DNA of 64,000 nucleotides. Origin: Pantoea alhagi. Its GTDB lineage: Bacteria; Pseudomonadota; Gammaproteobacteria; Enterobacterales; Enterobacteriaceae. A program made the translations under genes and the position numbers. The notes beneath the pieces are model-generated. The model did not search any database. It was not told where the DNA came from and worked only from the letters and a program-made list of their open reading frames with translations. This document shows positions 8,493 through 17,341 of the stretch, in pieces; position 1 is the stretch's first letter; each line of letters begins with the position of its first letter. The stretch spans positions 1,240,001 through 1,304,000 of the forward strand of contig NZ_CP019706.1 in assembly GCF_002101395.1 (NCBI RefSeq), written 5' to 3'.

Positions 8493-9869
8493 CTATTCGC
8501 TCTTAGGCAATGGCAACGGGCTCACCGGGCCGCCAGTTGGTGACGTCGATGCAGATAAGGGCAGCCAGGCGCGAATGCGTAGGCCGCCGCGCTCACTGAC
8601 GCCCATCTCCAGCGATCCCTGATGCGCATCGATAATACGCTGCACAATCGCCAGTCCCAGTCCGGTGCCGCTGGTACTGCGGGCGCTGTCGCCGCGAACA
8701 AAGGGCTGTAGCAGATGCTTTAACTGTTCCGGCTTAATGCCCGGCCCATCATCTTCCACCTGGAACCAGGCGCGCTGTAGCTCATAGCCGCTGCTGACCT
8801 TAATCCAGCCGTTGCCGTAGCGCGCCGCGTTCACCACCATATTCGCCGCCGCTCGCTTGATCGAAAGCGGATTGATATCCAGTATGAGTTCTTCAGGCAT
8901 GATGGCATCTTCAATTTCACGCTCGTAGCCGCTCTCCGCCGCAACAACTTCGTTCAGCACCGCGTTCAGATCGGCGCGTTCGGTCTGCATCTCCTGCCCG
9001 GTACGCAGATAATCGATGAACTGTTCGATAATCGCATTGCACTCTTCAATATCCTTATTAATCGATTCCGCCAGATAGCCATCTTCTGCGCTCATCATCT
9101 CCGTGGCCAGGCGAATACGCGTCAGCGGCGTACGCAGATCGTGACTCACGCCTGCCATCAACAGTGTACGATCGTCTGCCAACTGTTTTACGCCTGACGC
9201 CATCTGGTTAAAGGCGCGCGTCACCGAGCGCACCTCCGATGCGCCATATTCCCGCAGCGGCGGCGGAATAATGCCTTTCCCTACCTGTAACGCCGCATGC
9301 TCCAGATCCACCAGCGGACGGTTCTGAATACGGATAAACAGCCAGGCGCCGCCTATCGCCAATAGCATAATCGCCAGCGTATAACGGAACAGCGGCGAGA
9401 AGTCGCCCTGATGAATTTCGGTCAGCGGCACGCGTACCCAGATATCGGGTGAGAGCCAGGTTTTCAGCCACACTACAGGCGAGTTTTTATTGACCTCGAC
9501 CCGTACATCCGTTGGCCCGCCGAGCTGGCGCGCCATCTGATCGCTTAAAAACTGGTAATGCTGTGCCCAGCGTAATCCGCTCTCCTCCGCCGCCGCGTTG
9601 GTATAGAGAGAAATTCCCAGCTCGCGGTAAATTTCACGCCGAAACGCGGGCGGCACTTCCAGTTGCGTGCCATCTTCTAACTGCAGCCGGTCGGTCATTA
9701 ACATGCGCACTTCATACGCCAGCACCTTGTTAAACTGCTGCAGGCTGGGAAGAATGGCAAAGTTAAGTACCACCAGATAGGTGGTTACCAGGCTGACAAA
9801 CAGTAACGTGACGATCAGCAGCAGCGTGCGTGCAAAGGAACTGCGGGGAGAAAAGCGGAGCCGCCTCAT
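8493..9869 (-). CDS. envZ: Osmosensor histidine kinase EnvZ
   Basis: An inner-membrane sensor kinase that phosphorylates and dephosphorylates OmpR in response to osmolarity and pH, controlling porins. Order of parts: TM1 about residues 15-38, periplasmic domain to about 158, TM2 about 161-180, HAMP, then the dimerisation box VSHDLRTPLTR with the phospho-accepting His at residue 243 (same number as E. coli). N, G1 and G2 boxes of the ATPase domain follow (NMVVNAARYG, DDGPGI, GTGLGLAI). At 458 aa it is 8 longer than E. coli, mainly at the C-terminus. Its ATG overlaps the ompR stop by four bases, indicating translational coupling. Confidence 0.97.
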   Translation of the reverse strand: MRRLRFSPRSSFARTLLLIVTLLFVSLVTTYLVVLNFAILPSLQQFNKVLAYEVRMLMTDRLQLEDGTQLEVPPAFRREIYRELGISLYTNAAAEESGLRWAQHYQFLSDQMARQLGGPTDVRVEVNKNSPVVWLKTWLSPDIWVRVPLTEIHQGDFSPLFRYTLAIMLLAIGGAWLFIRIQNRPLVDLEHAALQVGKGIIPPPLREYGASEVRSVTRAFNQMASGVKQLADDRTLLMAGVSHDLRTPLTRIRLATEMMSAEDGYLAESINKDIEECNAIIEQFIDYLRTGQEMQTERADLNAVLNEVVAAESGYEREIEDAIMPEELILDINPLSIKRAAANMVVNAARYGNGWIKVSSGYELQRAWFQVEDDGPGIKPEQLKHLLQPFVRGDSARSTSGTGLGLAIVQRIIDAHQGSLEMGVSERGGLRIRAWLPLSASTSPTGGPVSPLPLPKSE

Positions 9870-10585
9870 GCTTTAGTGCCGTCCGGAACAAACACGTAGC
9901 CCAGGCCCCAAACGGTCTGGATATAGCGCGGATGCGCAGGATCTTCTTCCACCATGCGGCGCAGGCGTGAAATCTGCACGTCGATGGAGCGTTCCATCGC
10001 GCTGTACTCGCGGCCACGGGCAAGGTTCATCAGCTTATCGCGTGACAGCGGCTCACGCGGATGGCTCACCAGCGCTTTCAGCACGGCAAATTCGCCGCTG
10101 GTTAACGGCATCGGCTCATCTTCGCGGAACATTTCACGGGTGCCGAGATTCAGCTTGAACTTGCCGAAGGCGATAACCGCTTCTTCCTGAGAAGGCGCGC
10201 CCGGCAGTTCATTCGCCTGACGACGCAGCACGGCACGAATACGCGCCAGCAGCTCACGCGGGTTGAACGGTTTCGGAATGTAGTCATCCGCGCCGATCTC
10301 CAGCCCAACAATACGATCGACCTCTTCGCCTTTTGCCGTCACCATAATGATCGGCATCGGATTACTTTGGCTACGCAAGCGACGACAAATCGACAGGCCA
10401 TCTTCGCCCGGCAACATTAAGTCGAGCACCATCAGGTGAAAGGATTCGCGGGTTAACAGGCGATCCATTTGCTCGGCGTTAGCGACGCTGCGCACCTGAA
10501 AACCCTGTTCGGTCAGATAACGCTCCAGCAGTGCGCGCAGGCGCATGTCATCATCGACGACCAGAATTTTGTAGTTTTCTTGCAT
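9866..10585 (-). CDS. ompR: Response regulator OmpR
   Basis: A DNA-binding regulator of porin and other envelope genes, phosphorylated by EnvZ. The receiver domain spans residues 1-120, with the acidic pocket VVDDD near residue 10, phospho-acceptor Asp55 in VLDLMLPGEDG and the conserved Lys in PKPFNPRELLARI. The C-terminal winged-helix domain ends with IQTVWGLGYVFVPDG. The length, 239 aa, equals that of E. coli. It is the first gene of the leftward ompR-envZ operon. Confidence 0.98.
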   Translation of the reverse strand: MQENYKILVVDDDMRLRALLERYLTEQGFQVRSVANAEQMDRLLTRESFHLMVLDLMLPGEDGLSICRRLRSQSNPMPIIMVTAKGEEVDRIVGLEIGADDYIPKPFNPRELLARIRAVLRRQANELPGAPSQEEAVIAFGKFKLNLGTREMFREDEPMPLTSGEFAVLKALVSHPREPLSRDKLMNLARGREYSAMERSIDVQISRLRRMVEEDPAHPRYIQTVWGLGYVFVPDGTKA

Positions 10586-11123
10586 TTCGATACTCCCAAA
10601 GGCGCTATTGCCCGAGCTGGTATTGTTAAAAAAGAAGCGTAACTGTGACAGCCATTAATGGTTTATATTCTAGCCGAAATTGTTACAAAGCATATTAAAC
10701 AGCAGCTTATATCGCATTTATTTTGCTTTTACCCTGCCCATTGGCCCGCCATCGGCCGATCCGTCTTTTCTGAAATACGTCCATAAACTCTGCTCATCGC
10801 TGGCTCAGAATAGCGAATGTAAACTTTTGTCATGGCAAAACAGCGGGTTAACTTAATGGCGCTTGCCGGTTTGATTGTGATGCTGCTTTAACAGGCTATT
10901 AAGTGCCAGATTACTGCGCCCTGAGTCCAACTATTAGCAGAAAAAACTGGCATTTATTTTTTTCTCTTTACGCTAAGCCAGGAATATTCGCAGCGCACAA
11001 AGGATCGATCCATTAATAAATCAAGTTAACCTTATTCGTTAGAAAACAACGCTTTTCAGCGCTGCCCTGGCAAACCTATATTCTCCCCGACAAACGTTGT
11101 TTATTTATCAGCCGGGAATAAAT
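10586..11123. promoter_or_regulatory. Divergent region between ompR and the YjbE-like gene
   Basis: About 540 bases, AT-rich, expected to hold the ompR promoter (leftward) and the promoter of the YjbE-like gene (rightward; a TATATT hexamer lies near 11077). A 19-codon frame encoding a hydrophobic peptide starts with ATG at 10832 but lacks a Shine-Dalgarno, so I do not call it a gene. In E. coli greB follows here directly; the extra length accompanies the inserted small gene. Confidence 0.4.
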
Positions 11124-11363
11124 ATGAACAAGATAATGTTGATTTGCTCGCTGGCACTGTTTATCAGCGGATACGTAATGGCTAACGAACCCACAGGCGG
11201 CGTGGCCGCAGGGGCTCAGGCAACCACCGAAGCGAAAGGCGCTTCTGATGCGGAAGGCGTTGCCGTTGTGGGCGCGCTACTGGGTCTGGCCCTTGCCACT
11301 GCAGGCGGCGGCGATGGCTCCAGCACGGCAACCACCACCACAACCAGCACCATTCCACATTAA
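11124..11363 (+). CDS. YjbE/GfcA-like secreted small protein
   Basis: A 79-residue product with a signal peptide (MNKIMLICSLALFISGYVMA), then an Ala/Gly-rich middle and a C-terminus of the form ALATAGGGDGSSTATTTTTTS. This tail matches YjbE, the first small protein of the E. coli yjbEFGH exopolysaccharide operon, and resembles Thr-rich GfcA (YmcD). The role of these proteins is not settled; they accompany polysaccharide secretion operons. None of the usual partners (yjbF, yjbG, yjbH) is here, so this is a solitary copy. The ATG at 11124 is preferred over an upstream in-frame codon because it begins the signal peptide. Confidence 0.7.
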   Translation: MNKIMLICSLALFISGYVMANEPTGGVAAGAQATTEAKGASDAEGVAVVGALLGLALATAGGGDGSSTATTTTTSTIPH

Positions 11364-11497
11364 AATTTATTAAGGCACTACCTCAGGTCAAAAATTATAA
11401 GAACTTTGTTGCTGTTGTCTTTCGCCACCGGAGAATAAGCGTTGCCCGGGCTTTCTTAAAAAAGTCATTATTCTCCGCTTCTTTTTTCCAGCGCCGG

Positions 11498-11998
11498 TTA
11501 CACGGCGTCGCTGTCATTTTGATCCTGACGATAATCAATCCGGTTAATAAACCAGATTTTTTCCCCTTCCGGCGTATTCACGCTAACTTCGTCATCCACT
11601 TCTTTTTTAATCAACGCGCGCGCCATCGGCGAATCAACAGAGATATAATTTTTTGCGTCCCCATAGATTTCATCCGGGCCAACAATACGAAAGCACTTTA
11701 CCTCACCCTGTTCGTTTTCCACCTCCACCCAGGCACCAAAAAAGACCTTGCCCTCCTGCTGTGGTGAATAATCGACAATCTTTAGCTCGGCAAGACACTT
11801 ACGCAGATAGCGCACCCGTCGATCGATCTGACGCAGCAGGCGCTTGTTATAGGTGTAGTCTGCGTTTTCGGAACGATCGCCCAGACTGGCCGCCCAGGAG
11901 ACAATTTTGGTGATCTCCGGGCGCTTTTCTTTCCACAGATAATCGTGTTCCGCCCTGAGCTTGTTATAACCTTCACGGGTAATCAGTTGCGTCTTCAC
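11498..11998 (-). CDS. greB: Transcript cleavage factor GreB
   Basis: GreB enters the secondary channel of RNA polymerase and stimulates cleavage of backtracked RNA. The 166-residue protein has the N-terminal coiled coil with the acidic tip (WAASLGDRSENADY, the D and E that coordinate catalytic Mg), then the FKBP-like C-terminal domain (VGPDEIYGDAKNYISVDSPMARAL). The C-terminus runs a few residues past the E. coli protein (158). In E. coli greB is transcribed in the same direction as tex (yhgF); here it is on the opposite strand and divergent from tex. Confidence 0.96.
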   Translation of the reverse strand: MKTQLITREGYNKLRAEHDYLWKEKRPEITKIVSWAASLGDRSENADYTYNKRLLRQIDRRVRYLRKCLAELKIVDYSPQQEGKVFFGAWVEVENEQGEVKCFRIVGPDEIYGDAKNYISVDSPMARALIKKEVDDEVSVNTPEGEKIWFINRIDYRQDQNDSDAV

Positions 11999-12199
11999 AC
12001 ACCCATCCTGTCAGCTAAAACTAATGGTCCGGCAGCCTTACGCCGCCCTCTGGCGCTAATGGTACAACATCAAAAACCACCTGTGGTAAAACGCGCTCGG
12101 AATATGGCCTAAAGCGCGCCGCATCGCTGGTAATTTCGCCCTCCAGTCCGTATAACTGTCCGCTATTTCTCAAACTCTGTTAGCAAGATAGTTGAACCG

Positions 12200-14524
12200 A
12201 TGATGAATGATTCACTGAACCGCATTATTGCAGGTGAACTTCAGGCGCGGGCTGAACAAGTTGATGCCGCAATCCGCCTGCTGGACGAAGGGAACACCGT
12301 GCCGTTTATTGCACGTTATCGTAAGGAAGTCACCGGCGGGCTTGATGATACCCAGCTGCGACAGCTGGAGACCCGCCTCGGTTACCTGCGAGAGCTGGAA
12401 GATCGCCGCCAGGCGATCCTGAAATCCGTTGCGGAACAGGGCAAACTCAGCGATGAACTCGCCGCCGCAATTAACGGTACGCTGAGCAAAACCGAACTCG
12501 AAGATCTTTACCTCCCCTATAAGCCGAAACGCCGTACCCGTGGACAGATCGCTATTGAAGCCGGGCTGGAACCGCTGGCGGAGACGCTGTGGCAGGATCC
12601 TTCTCATGAGCCAGAGCAGCTGGCCGCCCGCTTTGTGGATGCCGGTAAAGGCGTAGCCGACGTGAAGGCGGCGCTGGATGGCGCGCGCTATATCCTGATG
12701 GAGCGTTTCGCGGAAGATGCCGCTCTGCTGGCGAAAGTGCGCGACTACTTGTGGAAGAACGCGCATCTGGTGTCACGCGTGGTGGAAGGCAAAGAGGAAG
12801 AAGGCGCGAAATTTCGCGACTATTTTGATCATCACGAAGCGCTGGCAACGGTGCCTTCACATCGTGCGCTGGCGATGTTCCGTGGCCGCAACGAAGGCGT
12901 GCTGCAGCTGGCGCTCAATCCCGATCCGCAGTTTGATGAGCCACCGCGTGAAAGTTACGGCGAACAGCTTATCAGCGAGCATCTGAACCTGCGTCTGAAC
13001 AACGCGCCGGCAGACAGCTGGCGTAAGGCCGTGGTGAGCTGGACGTGGCGTATTAAAGTGCTGCTGCATCTGGAAACCGAGCTGATGGGCAGCGTGCGCG
13101 AGCGGGCGGAAGAAGAAGCGATCAACGTCTTCGCCCGCAACCTGCACGATCTGCTGATGGCGGCACCGGCTGGTATGCGCGCCACAATGGGTCTCGATCC
13201 GGGCCTGCGCACCGGGGTAAAAGTTGCCGTAGTGGATGCCACCGGCAAGCTGGTCGCCACCGACACCATCTATCCGCATACCGGCCAGGCGGCGAAGGCA
13301 GCGGCGGCGGTCGCAGCGCTCTGTATCCGTCATCAGGTTGAACTGGTGGCGATTGGCAACGGCACCGCGTCACGTGAAACTGAGCGCTTCTTCCTGGAGG
13401 TGCAAAAACAGTTCCCCCAGGTCACGGCGCAAAAAGTTATCGTCAGCGAAGCGGGCGCATCGGTTTACTCAGCGTCTGAGCTGGCGGCGCTGGAGTTTCC
13501 CGACCTTGATGTTTCCCTGCGCGGCGCGGTTTCTATCGCGCGTCGTCTGCAGGATCCGCTGGCAGAGCTGGTGAAAATCGATCCGAAATCGATCGGCGTC
13601 GGCCAGTATCAGCATGACGTCAGCCAAAGCCAGTTGGCGAAAAAGCTGGATGCGGTGGTGGAAGACTGTGTAAACGCCGTTGGTGTCGATCTGAATACCG
13701 CCTCCGTGGCGCTGCTGACGCGCGTAGCCGGACTGACGCGCATGATGGCGCAAAATATTGTGAACTGGCGTGATGAAAACGGTCGCTTTCGCAGCCGTCA
13801 GCAGTTGCTGAAAGTCAGCCGTCTCGGTCCAAAAGCCTTTGAACAGTGTGCTGGCTTCCTGCGCATTAACCAGGGCGATAATCCACTGGATGCCTCAACG
13901 GTGCATCCGGAAGCCTATCCGGTGGTAGAGCGTATTCTGGAGGCAACCCGCCAGTCGCTACGCGAGCTGATGGGTAATTCGAATGAGCTGCGCAACCTGA
14001 AAGCGGTCGACTTTACCGACGAGCGTTTCGGCGTGCCGACGGTCAGCGATATTCTTAAAGAGCTGGAAAAGCCAGGCCGCGATCCGCGTCCGGAATTCAA
14101 AACGGCACAGTTTGCTGAAGGCGTAGAAACCATGAACGATCTGCTGCCGGGCATGGTGCTGGAAGGCGCAGTGACTAACGTTACTAACTTTGGTGCATTC
14201 GTGGATATCGGCGTGCATCAGGATGGACTGGTTCATATCTCCTCGCTCTCTGACAAATTTGTCGAAGATCCACATACCGTGGTGAAAGCGGGCGATATCG
14301 TTAAGGTCAAGGTGCTGGAAGTGGATTTGCAGCGTAAGCGTATTGCGCTGACCATGCGTCTGGATGAGCAGCCGGGTGAAACCGCTTCGCGCGCTGCGCC
14401 ACGTAGCCAGGAGCGTACTAATAACCGCCCGGCGGCGAAACCACGCGCGCGTGGCAATAGCACTCTCTCTGGCAACAGTGCGATGGGCGATGCGCTGGCC
14501 GCGGCGCTGGGAAAAAAACGCTAA
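12200..14524 (+). CDS. tex: Transcription accessory protein Tex (YhgF)
   Basis: A conserved RNA-binding protein, implicated in transcription and in survival functions in other bacteria. The 774 residues match E. coli YhgF (773) almost throughout. Order: helical N-terminal part, YqgF/RNase H-like fold starting near MGLDPGLRTGVKVAVVDATG, helix-hairpin-helix motifs (TASVALLTRVAGL, SRLGPKAFEQCAG), and a C-terminal S1 domain (GAVTNVTNFGAFVDIGVHQDG). The tail is basic and low-complexity (NNRPAAKPRARG). Two ATG codons are adjacent; the first is used here, as in the E. coli annotation. It is divergent from greB. Confidence 0.97.
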   Translation: MMNDSLNRIIAGELQARAEQVDAAIRLLDEGNTVPFIARYRKEVTGGLDDTQLRQLETRLGYLRELEDRRQAILKSVAEQGKLSDELAAAINGTLSKTELEDLYLPYKPKRRTRGQIAIEAGLEPLAETLWQDPSHEPEQLAARFVDAGKGVADVKAALDGARYILMERFAEDAALLAKVRDYLWKNAHLVSRVVEGKEEEGAKFRDYFDHHEALATVPSHRALAMFRGRNEGVLQLALNPDPQFDEPPRESYGEQLISEHLNLRLNNAPADSWRKAVVSWTWRIKVLLHLETELMGSVRERAEEEAINVFARNLHDLLMAAPAGMRATMGLDPGLRTGVKVAVVDATGKLVATDTIYPHTGQAAKAAAAVAALCIRHQVELVAIGNGTASRETERFFLEVQKQFPQVTAQKVIVSEAGASVYSASELAALEFPDLDVSLRGAVSIARRLQDPLAELVKIDPKSIGVGQYQHDVSQSQLAKKLDAVVEDCVNAVGVDLNTASVALLTRVAGLTRMMAQNIVNWRDENGRFRSRQQLLKVSRLGPKAFEQCAGFLRINQGDNPLDASTVHPEAYPVVERILEATRQSLRELMGNSNELRNLKAVDFTDERFGVPTVSDILKELEKPGRDPRPEFKTAQFAEGVETMNDLLPGMVLEGAVTNVTNFGAFVDIGVHQDGLVHISSLSDKFVEDPHTVVKAGDIVKVKVLEVDLQRKRIALTMRLDEQPGETASRAAPRSQERTNNRPAAKPRARGNSTLSGNSAMGDALAAALGKKR

Positions 14525-14531
14525 CAACTTT

Positions 14532-14554
14532 AAGGGCGGCCAGGTGCCGCCCTT
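14532..14554 (+). terminator. Terminator after tex
   Basis: The stem AAGGGCGGC/GCCGCCCTT with loop CAGGT is followed by TGTATT, 8 bases after the tex stop. Confidence 0.75.
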
Positions 14555-14582
14555 TGTATTATGTTTGTTCTAAATCAACATT

Positions 14583-14601
14583 AACGATAATCGTTCTCAT
14601 T
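14583..14601. promoter_or_regulatory. Fur box upstream of feoAB
   Basis: GATAATCGTTCTC at 14586-14598 matches 11 of 13 bases of the core of the Fur consensus (GATAATCATTATC). It lies about 60 bases before feoA, where the E. coli feo promoter is known to be Fur-repressed. Iron-dependent repression of feoAB is inferred. Confidence 0.65.
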
Positions 14602-14657
14602 AATATGGTGCCGTTTTGTTCTTGCCGCCTTAAGCGACAGTCAATGAGGTGCACCCT

Positions 14658-14891
14658 ATGCCACTATTTGCCCGCCAACACTATAAAATTCTTGGTTTTT
14701 CTTCCGCCGTCAGCCCGGCTTACCGGCAAAAACTCCTCTCTCTTGGGCTGTTGCCCGGCGCCTGCTTCCAGGTGTTGCGTATTGCACCGCTGGGCGATCC
14801 GCTCCAGATCCAGACAGGACGCGTTAGCCTGATGCTGCGCAAAAAGGATCTGTCGCTGCTGCAGCTACAGCCGATGGCGGAGGTGGCATGA
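14658..14891 (+). CDS. feoA: Ferrous iron transport accessory protein FeoA
   Basis: A small cytosolic SH3-like protein required for FeoB-dependent Fe2+ uptake. The 77-residue product contains AYRQKLLSLGLLPG, the APLGDP segment and RVSLMLRKKDLSLL, all characteristic of FeoA. An in-frame GTG at 14649 is possible, but the ATG at 14658 has GAGG seven bases upstream and gives the family length (E. coli 75). Its stop overlaps the feoB ATG by four bases. Confidence 0.95.
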   Translation: MPLFARQHYKILGFSSAVSPAYRQKLLSLGLLPGACFQVLRIAPLGDPLQIQTGRVSLMLRKKDLSLLQLQPMAEVA

Positions 14892-17200
14892 AAAACTGCA
14901 CTATTGGTCTGCTGGGTAATCCGAACGCCGGGAAAACCACCCTATTTAATCAGCTCACCGGCGCTCGCCAGCGTGTGGGCAACTGGGCCGGCGTCACCGT
15001 AGAGCGTAAAGAGGGCTTCTTCACCGCTGGCGAGACGCGGGTAAATTTAATTGATCTTCCCGGCACCTATTCACTCACCACCATTTCACAGCAGGCGTCG
15101 CTCGACGAACAGATCGCCTGCCACTTTGTTTTAAGCCAGCAGGCGGATCTGCTGATTAATGTTGTGGACGCCTGTAATCTTGAGCGCAACCTCTATCTTA
15201 CGCTGCAGCTGCGTGAGCTGGGCGTGCCCTGCATCGTCGCGCTCAATATGCTGGATATGGCAGAAAGCCAACGCATTAACATCGATATACCCACGTTGGC
15301 GCAGCGCCTCGGCTGTCCGGTAGTGCCCGTGGTTTCAACGCGCGGCAGCGGGCTGGATCGCCTGAAACAGCTGATTGACGAAGGCATTCCTGCCTGCGCG
15401 CCGCTGGAAGTCTGCTATCCGGCTGAATTGAACAGCGCCATCGATCGGCTGGCGGCTGCGATGCCGGTCAACGAAAGCCGTCAGCAGCGGCGCTGGCTTG
15501 CGCTACAGCTGCTGGAAGGCGATGTCTACAGCCGCCAGCAGATAAGCGATGTGACGCAACAGCATTTAACCGAGCTGGAAACCCAACTCTCATCAGATAT
15601 TGCGATAAATATCGTCGCCGCACGCTATGAAAAGCTGGCGTCGATTTGCGCTGAAGTCAGCAATCAACATTTGATGGCGCCGCATCGGCTGTCGCAGCGT
15701 CTGGATAATCTGGTGTTGAACCGCTGGCTGGGCTTGCCGATCTTTTTGCTGATGATGTATCTGATGTTCGTGCTGGCGATCAATATCGGCGGCGCAATCC
15801 AGCCGCTGTTCGACATCGGTTCAACGGCACTGTTTATTCATGGTATGCAGTGGCTTGGCGCTACGCTGCATTTCCCCGTCTGGCTGACGCTGTTTCTTGC
15901 TCAGGGCATCGGCGGCGGGATTAATACGGTGCTGCCGTTGGTGCCACAGATTGGTTTAATGTATCTGTTTCTCTCCTTTATGGAGGACTCCGGCTATATG
16001 GCGCGCGCTGCCTTCGTGGTCGATCGGCTGATGCAATCGCTTGGCCTGCCGGGCAAATCTTTTGTGCCGCTGATTGTTGGCTTTGGCTGTAACGTCCCTG
16101 CGGTAATGGGCGCACGCACGCTGGATGCCCCACGCGAACGGTTGATTACGGTGATGATGGCGCCTTTCATTTCCTGCGGGGCCAGGCTGGCGATTTTTGC
16201 CGTGTTCTCTGCCGCCTTCTTTGGCGCACACGGCGCGCTGGTGGTGTTTAGCCTGTATCTCACTGGCATCGTGATGGCGGTGTTAACCGGTCTGTTGCTT
16301 AAGCATACGCTGCTGCGCGGTGAAGCCTCGCCGTTCGTAATGGAGCTGCCAAGCTGGCACGTTCCGCATCTGAAAAGCCTGCTCTTGCAAGCCTGGCAGC
16401 GGCTGCACGGCTTTGTGCTGCGCGCCGGGAAAGTAATTGTGATCGCCAGCATTTTTATTGGCGGGCTGAATAGCTTCTCGTTTAATGGTCAGCCGGTTAA
16501 CAGCATCAATGATTCGGCGCTGGCCAGCGTTAGCCGGGTGATCACTCCGCTGCTGGCGCCTATCGGCATCCAGCCGGATAACTGGCAAGCCTCGGTCGGC
16601 CTGCTGACTGGCGCAATGGCCAAAGAGGTGGTGGTCGGTACGCTGAATACGCTCTATACCGCCGAGGCGCTGCATGAAGAGCCGTTCAACGTCTACGACT
16701 GGAGCCTGAAGGCGGAACTTGCCGATGCGGTAACGGAAACCTGGCAGGGCCTGAAAGAGACGCTGACTTTCAGCGTGCTGGCTAACCCTATTGAGGCCAG
16801 TAAAGGCGATGGCGAAATGGCGGGCGGCGCGATGGGTAAAATGAGCCGCCAGTTTGGCAGCGATGCCGCCGCTTTCAGCTATCTGCTGTTTGTGCTGCTT
16901 TACATTCCCTGCGTCTCGGTGATGGGCGCGATTGCGCGTGAAAGCAGCCGCCGCTGGATGGGCTTTTCAATTCTGTGGGGGTTAAACGTTGCTTACTCCC
17001 TTGCCACGCTGTTCTGGCAGTTTTCGCGTATCAATGAACAGCCGCTTACCAGCAGCCTGATTATTTTACTGGTGCTGCTATTTAACAGCGCCCTGCTGCT
17101 GCTGTTACGGCGGGTTAAACTGCCGCCGCAGCGCATTCCGATTCGGGTGTTGCCGGTGGAAAGCTATCAAAAGCCGTTAAGAAGCGGAGAATGCCATTAG
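14888..17200 (+). CDS. feoB: Ferrous iron transporter FeoB
   Basis: An inner-membrane Fe2+ permease with an N-terminal G-protein domain. G1 is GNPNAGKTT at about residues 10-18, G3 is DLPGTYS, G4 is LNMLD (N-x-x-D). Two Gate regions are visible: the segment with IVGFGCNVPAVMGARTL followed by AP FISCGARL, and the second half with LTGAMAKEVVVGTLNTLY. The protein is 770 aa (E. coli 773). It is translationally coupled to feoA. E. coli has feoC immediately downstream; no FeoC-like frame is present here. Confidence 0.97.
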   Translation: MKNCTIGLLGNPNAGKTTLFNQLTGARQRVGNWAGVTVERKEGFFTAGETRVNLIDLPGTYSLTTISQQASLDEQIACHFVLSQQADLLINVVDACNLERNLYLTLQLRELGVPCIVALNMLDMAESQRINIDIPTLAQRLGCPVVPVVSTRGSGLDRLKQLIDEGIPACAPLEVCYPAELNSAIDRLAAAMPVNESRQQRRWLALQLLEGDVYSRQQISDVTQQHLTELETQLSSDIAINIVAARYEKLASICAEVSNQHLMAPHRLSQRLDNLVLNRWLGLPIFLLMMYLMFVLAINIGGAIQPLFDIGSTALFIHGMQWLGATLHFPVWLTLFLAQGIGGGINTVLPLVPQIGLMYLFLSFMEDSGYMARAAFVVDRLMQSLGLPGKSFVPLIVGFGCNVPAVMGARTLDAPRERLITVMMAPFISCGARLAIFAVFSAAFFGAHGALVVFSLYLTGIVMAVLTGLLLKHTLLRGEASPFVMELPSWHVPHLKSLLLQAWQRLHGFVLRAGKVIVIASIFIGGLNSFSFNGQPVNSINDSALASVSRVITPLLAPIGIQPDNWQASVGLLTGAMAKEVVVGTLNTLYTAEALHEEPFNVYDWSLKAELADAVTETWQGLKETLTFSVLANPIEASKGDGEMAGGAMGKMSRQFGSDAAAFSYLLFVLLYIPCVSVMGAIARESSRRWMGFSILWGLNVAYSLATLFWQFSRINEQPLTSSLIILLVLLFNSALLLLLRRVKLPPQRIPIRVLPVESYQKPLRSGECH

Positions 17201-17214
17201 CCAACGAAGCGATG

Positions 17215-17288
17215 GCAATTTTAGCCAGGCGGCTCCCATCCTGAGAAAGGGAGTCGCTGTAGCGGTTGCGATTTTAGCCTGGCGGTCT
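17215..17288. repeat. Pair of imperfect ~20-base direct repeats after feoB
   Basis: The unit GC(A/G)ATTTTAGCC(A/T)GGCGG occurs at 17215-17234 and 17268-17288, about 53 bases apart and in the same orientation. Between them CGGCTCCC and GGGAGTCG can pair as a hairpin (17229 to about 17255). The pair fills the interval where E. coli has feoC. It could be a small repetitive extragenic element or a transcription-ending structure. Function is unknown. Confidence 0.45.
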
Positions 17289-17341
17289 ACAGTAAAAACT
17301 AACGCCCTTGCGAACCTAACGCTGCAGCCCGCCGGATAAAC

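Noticed and set aside
10832..10891. 19-codon hydrophobic peptide upstream of the YjbE-like gene
   Set aside because: No Shine-Dalgarno and too short to judge without conservation.
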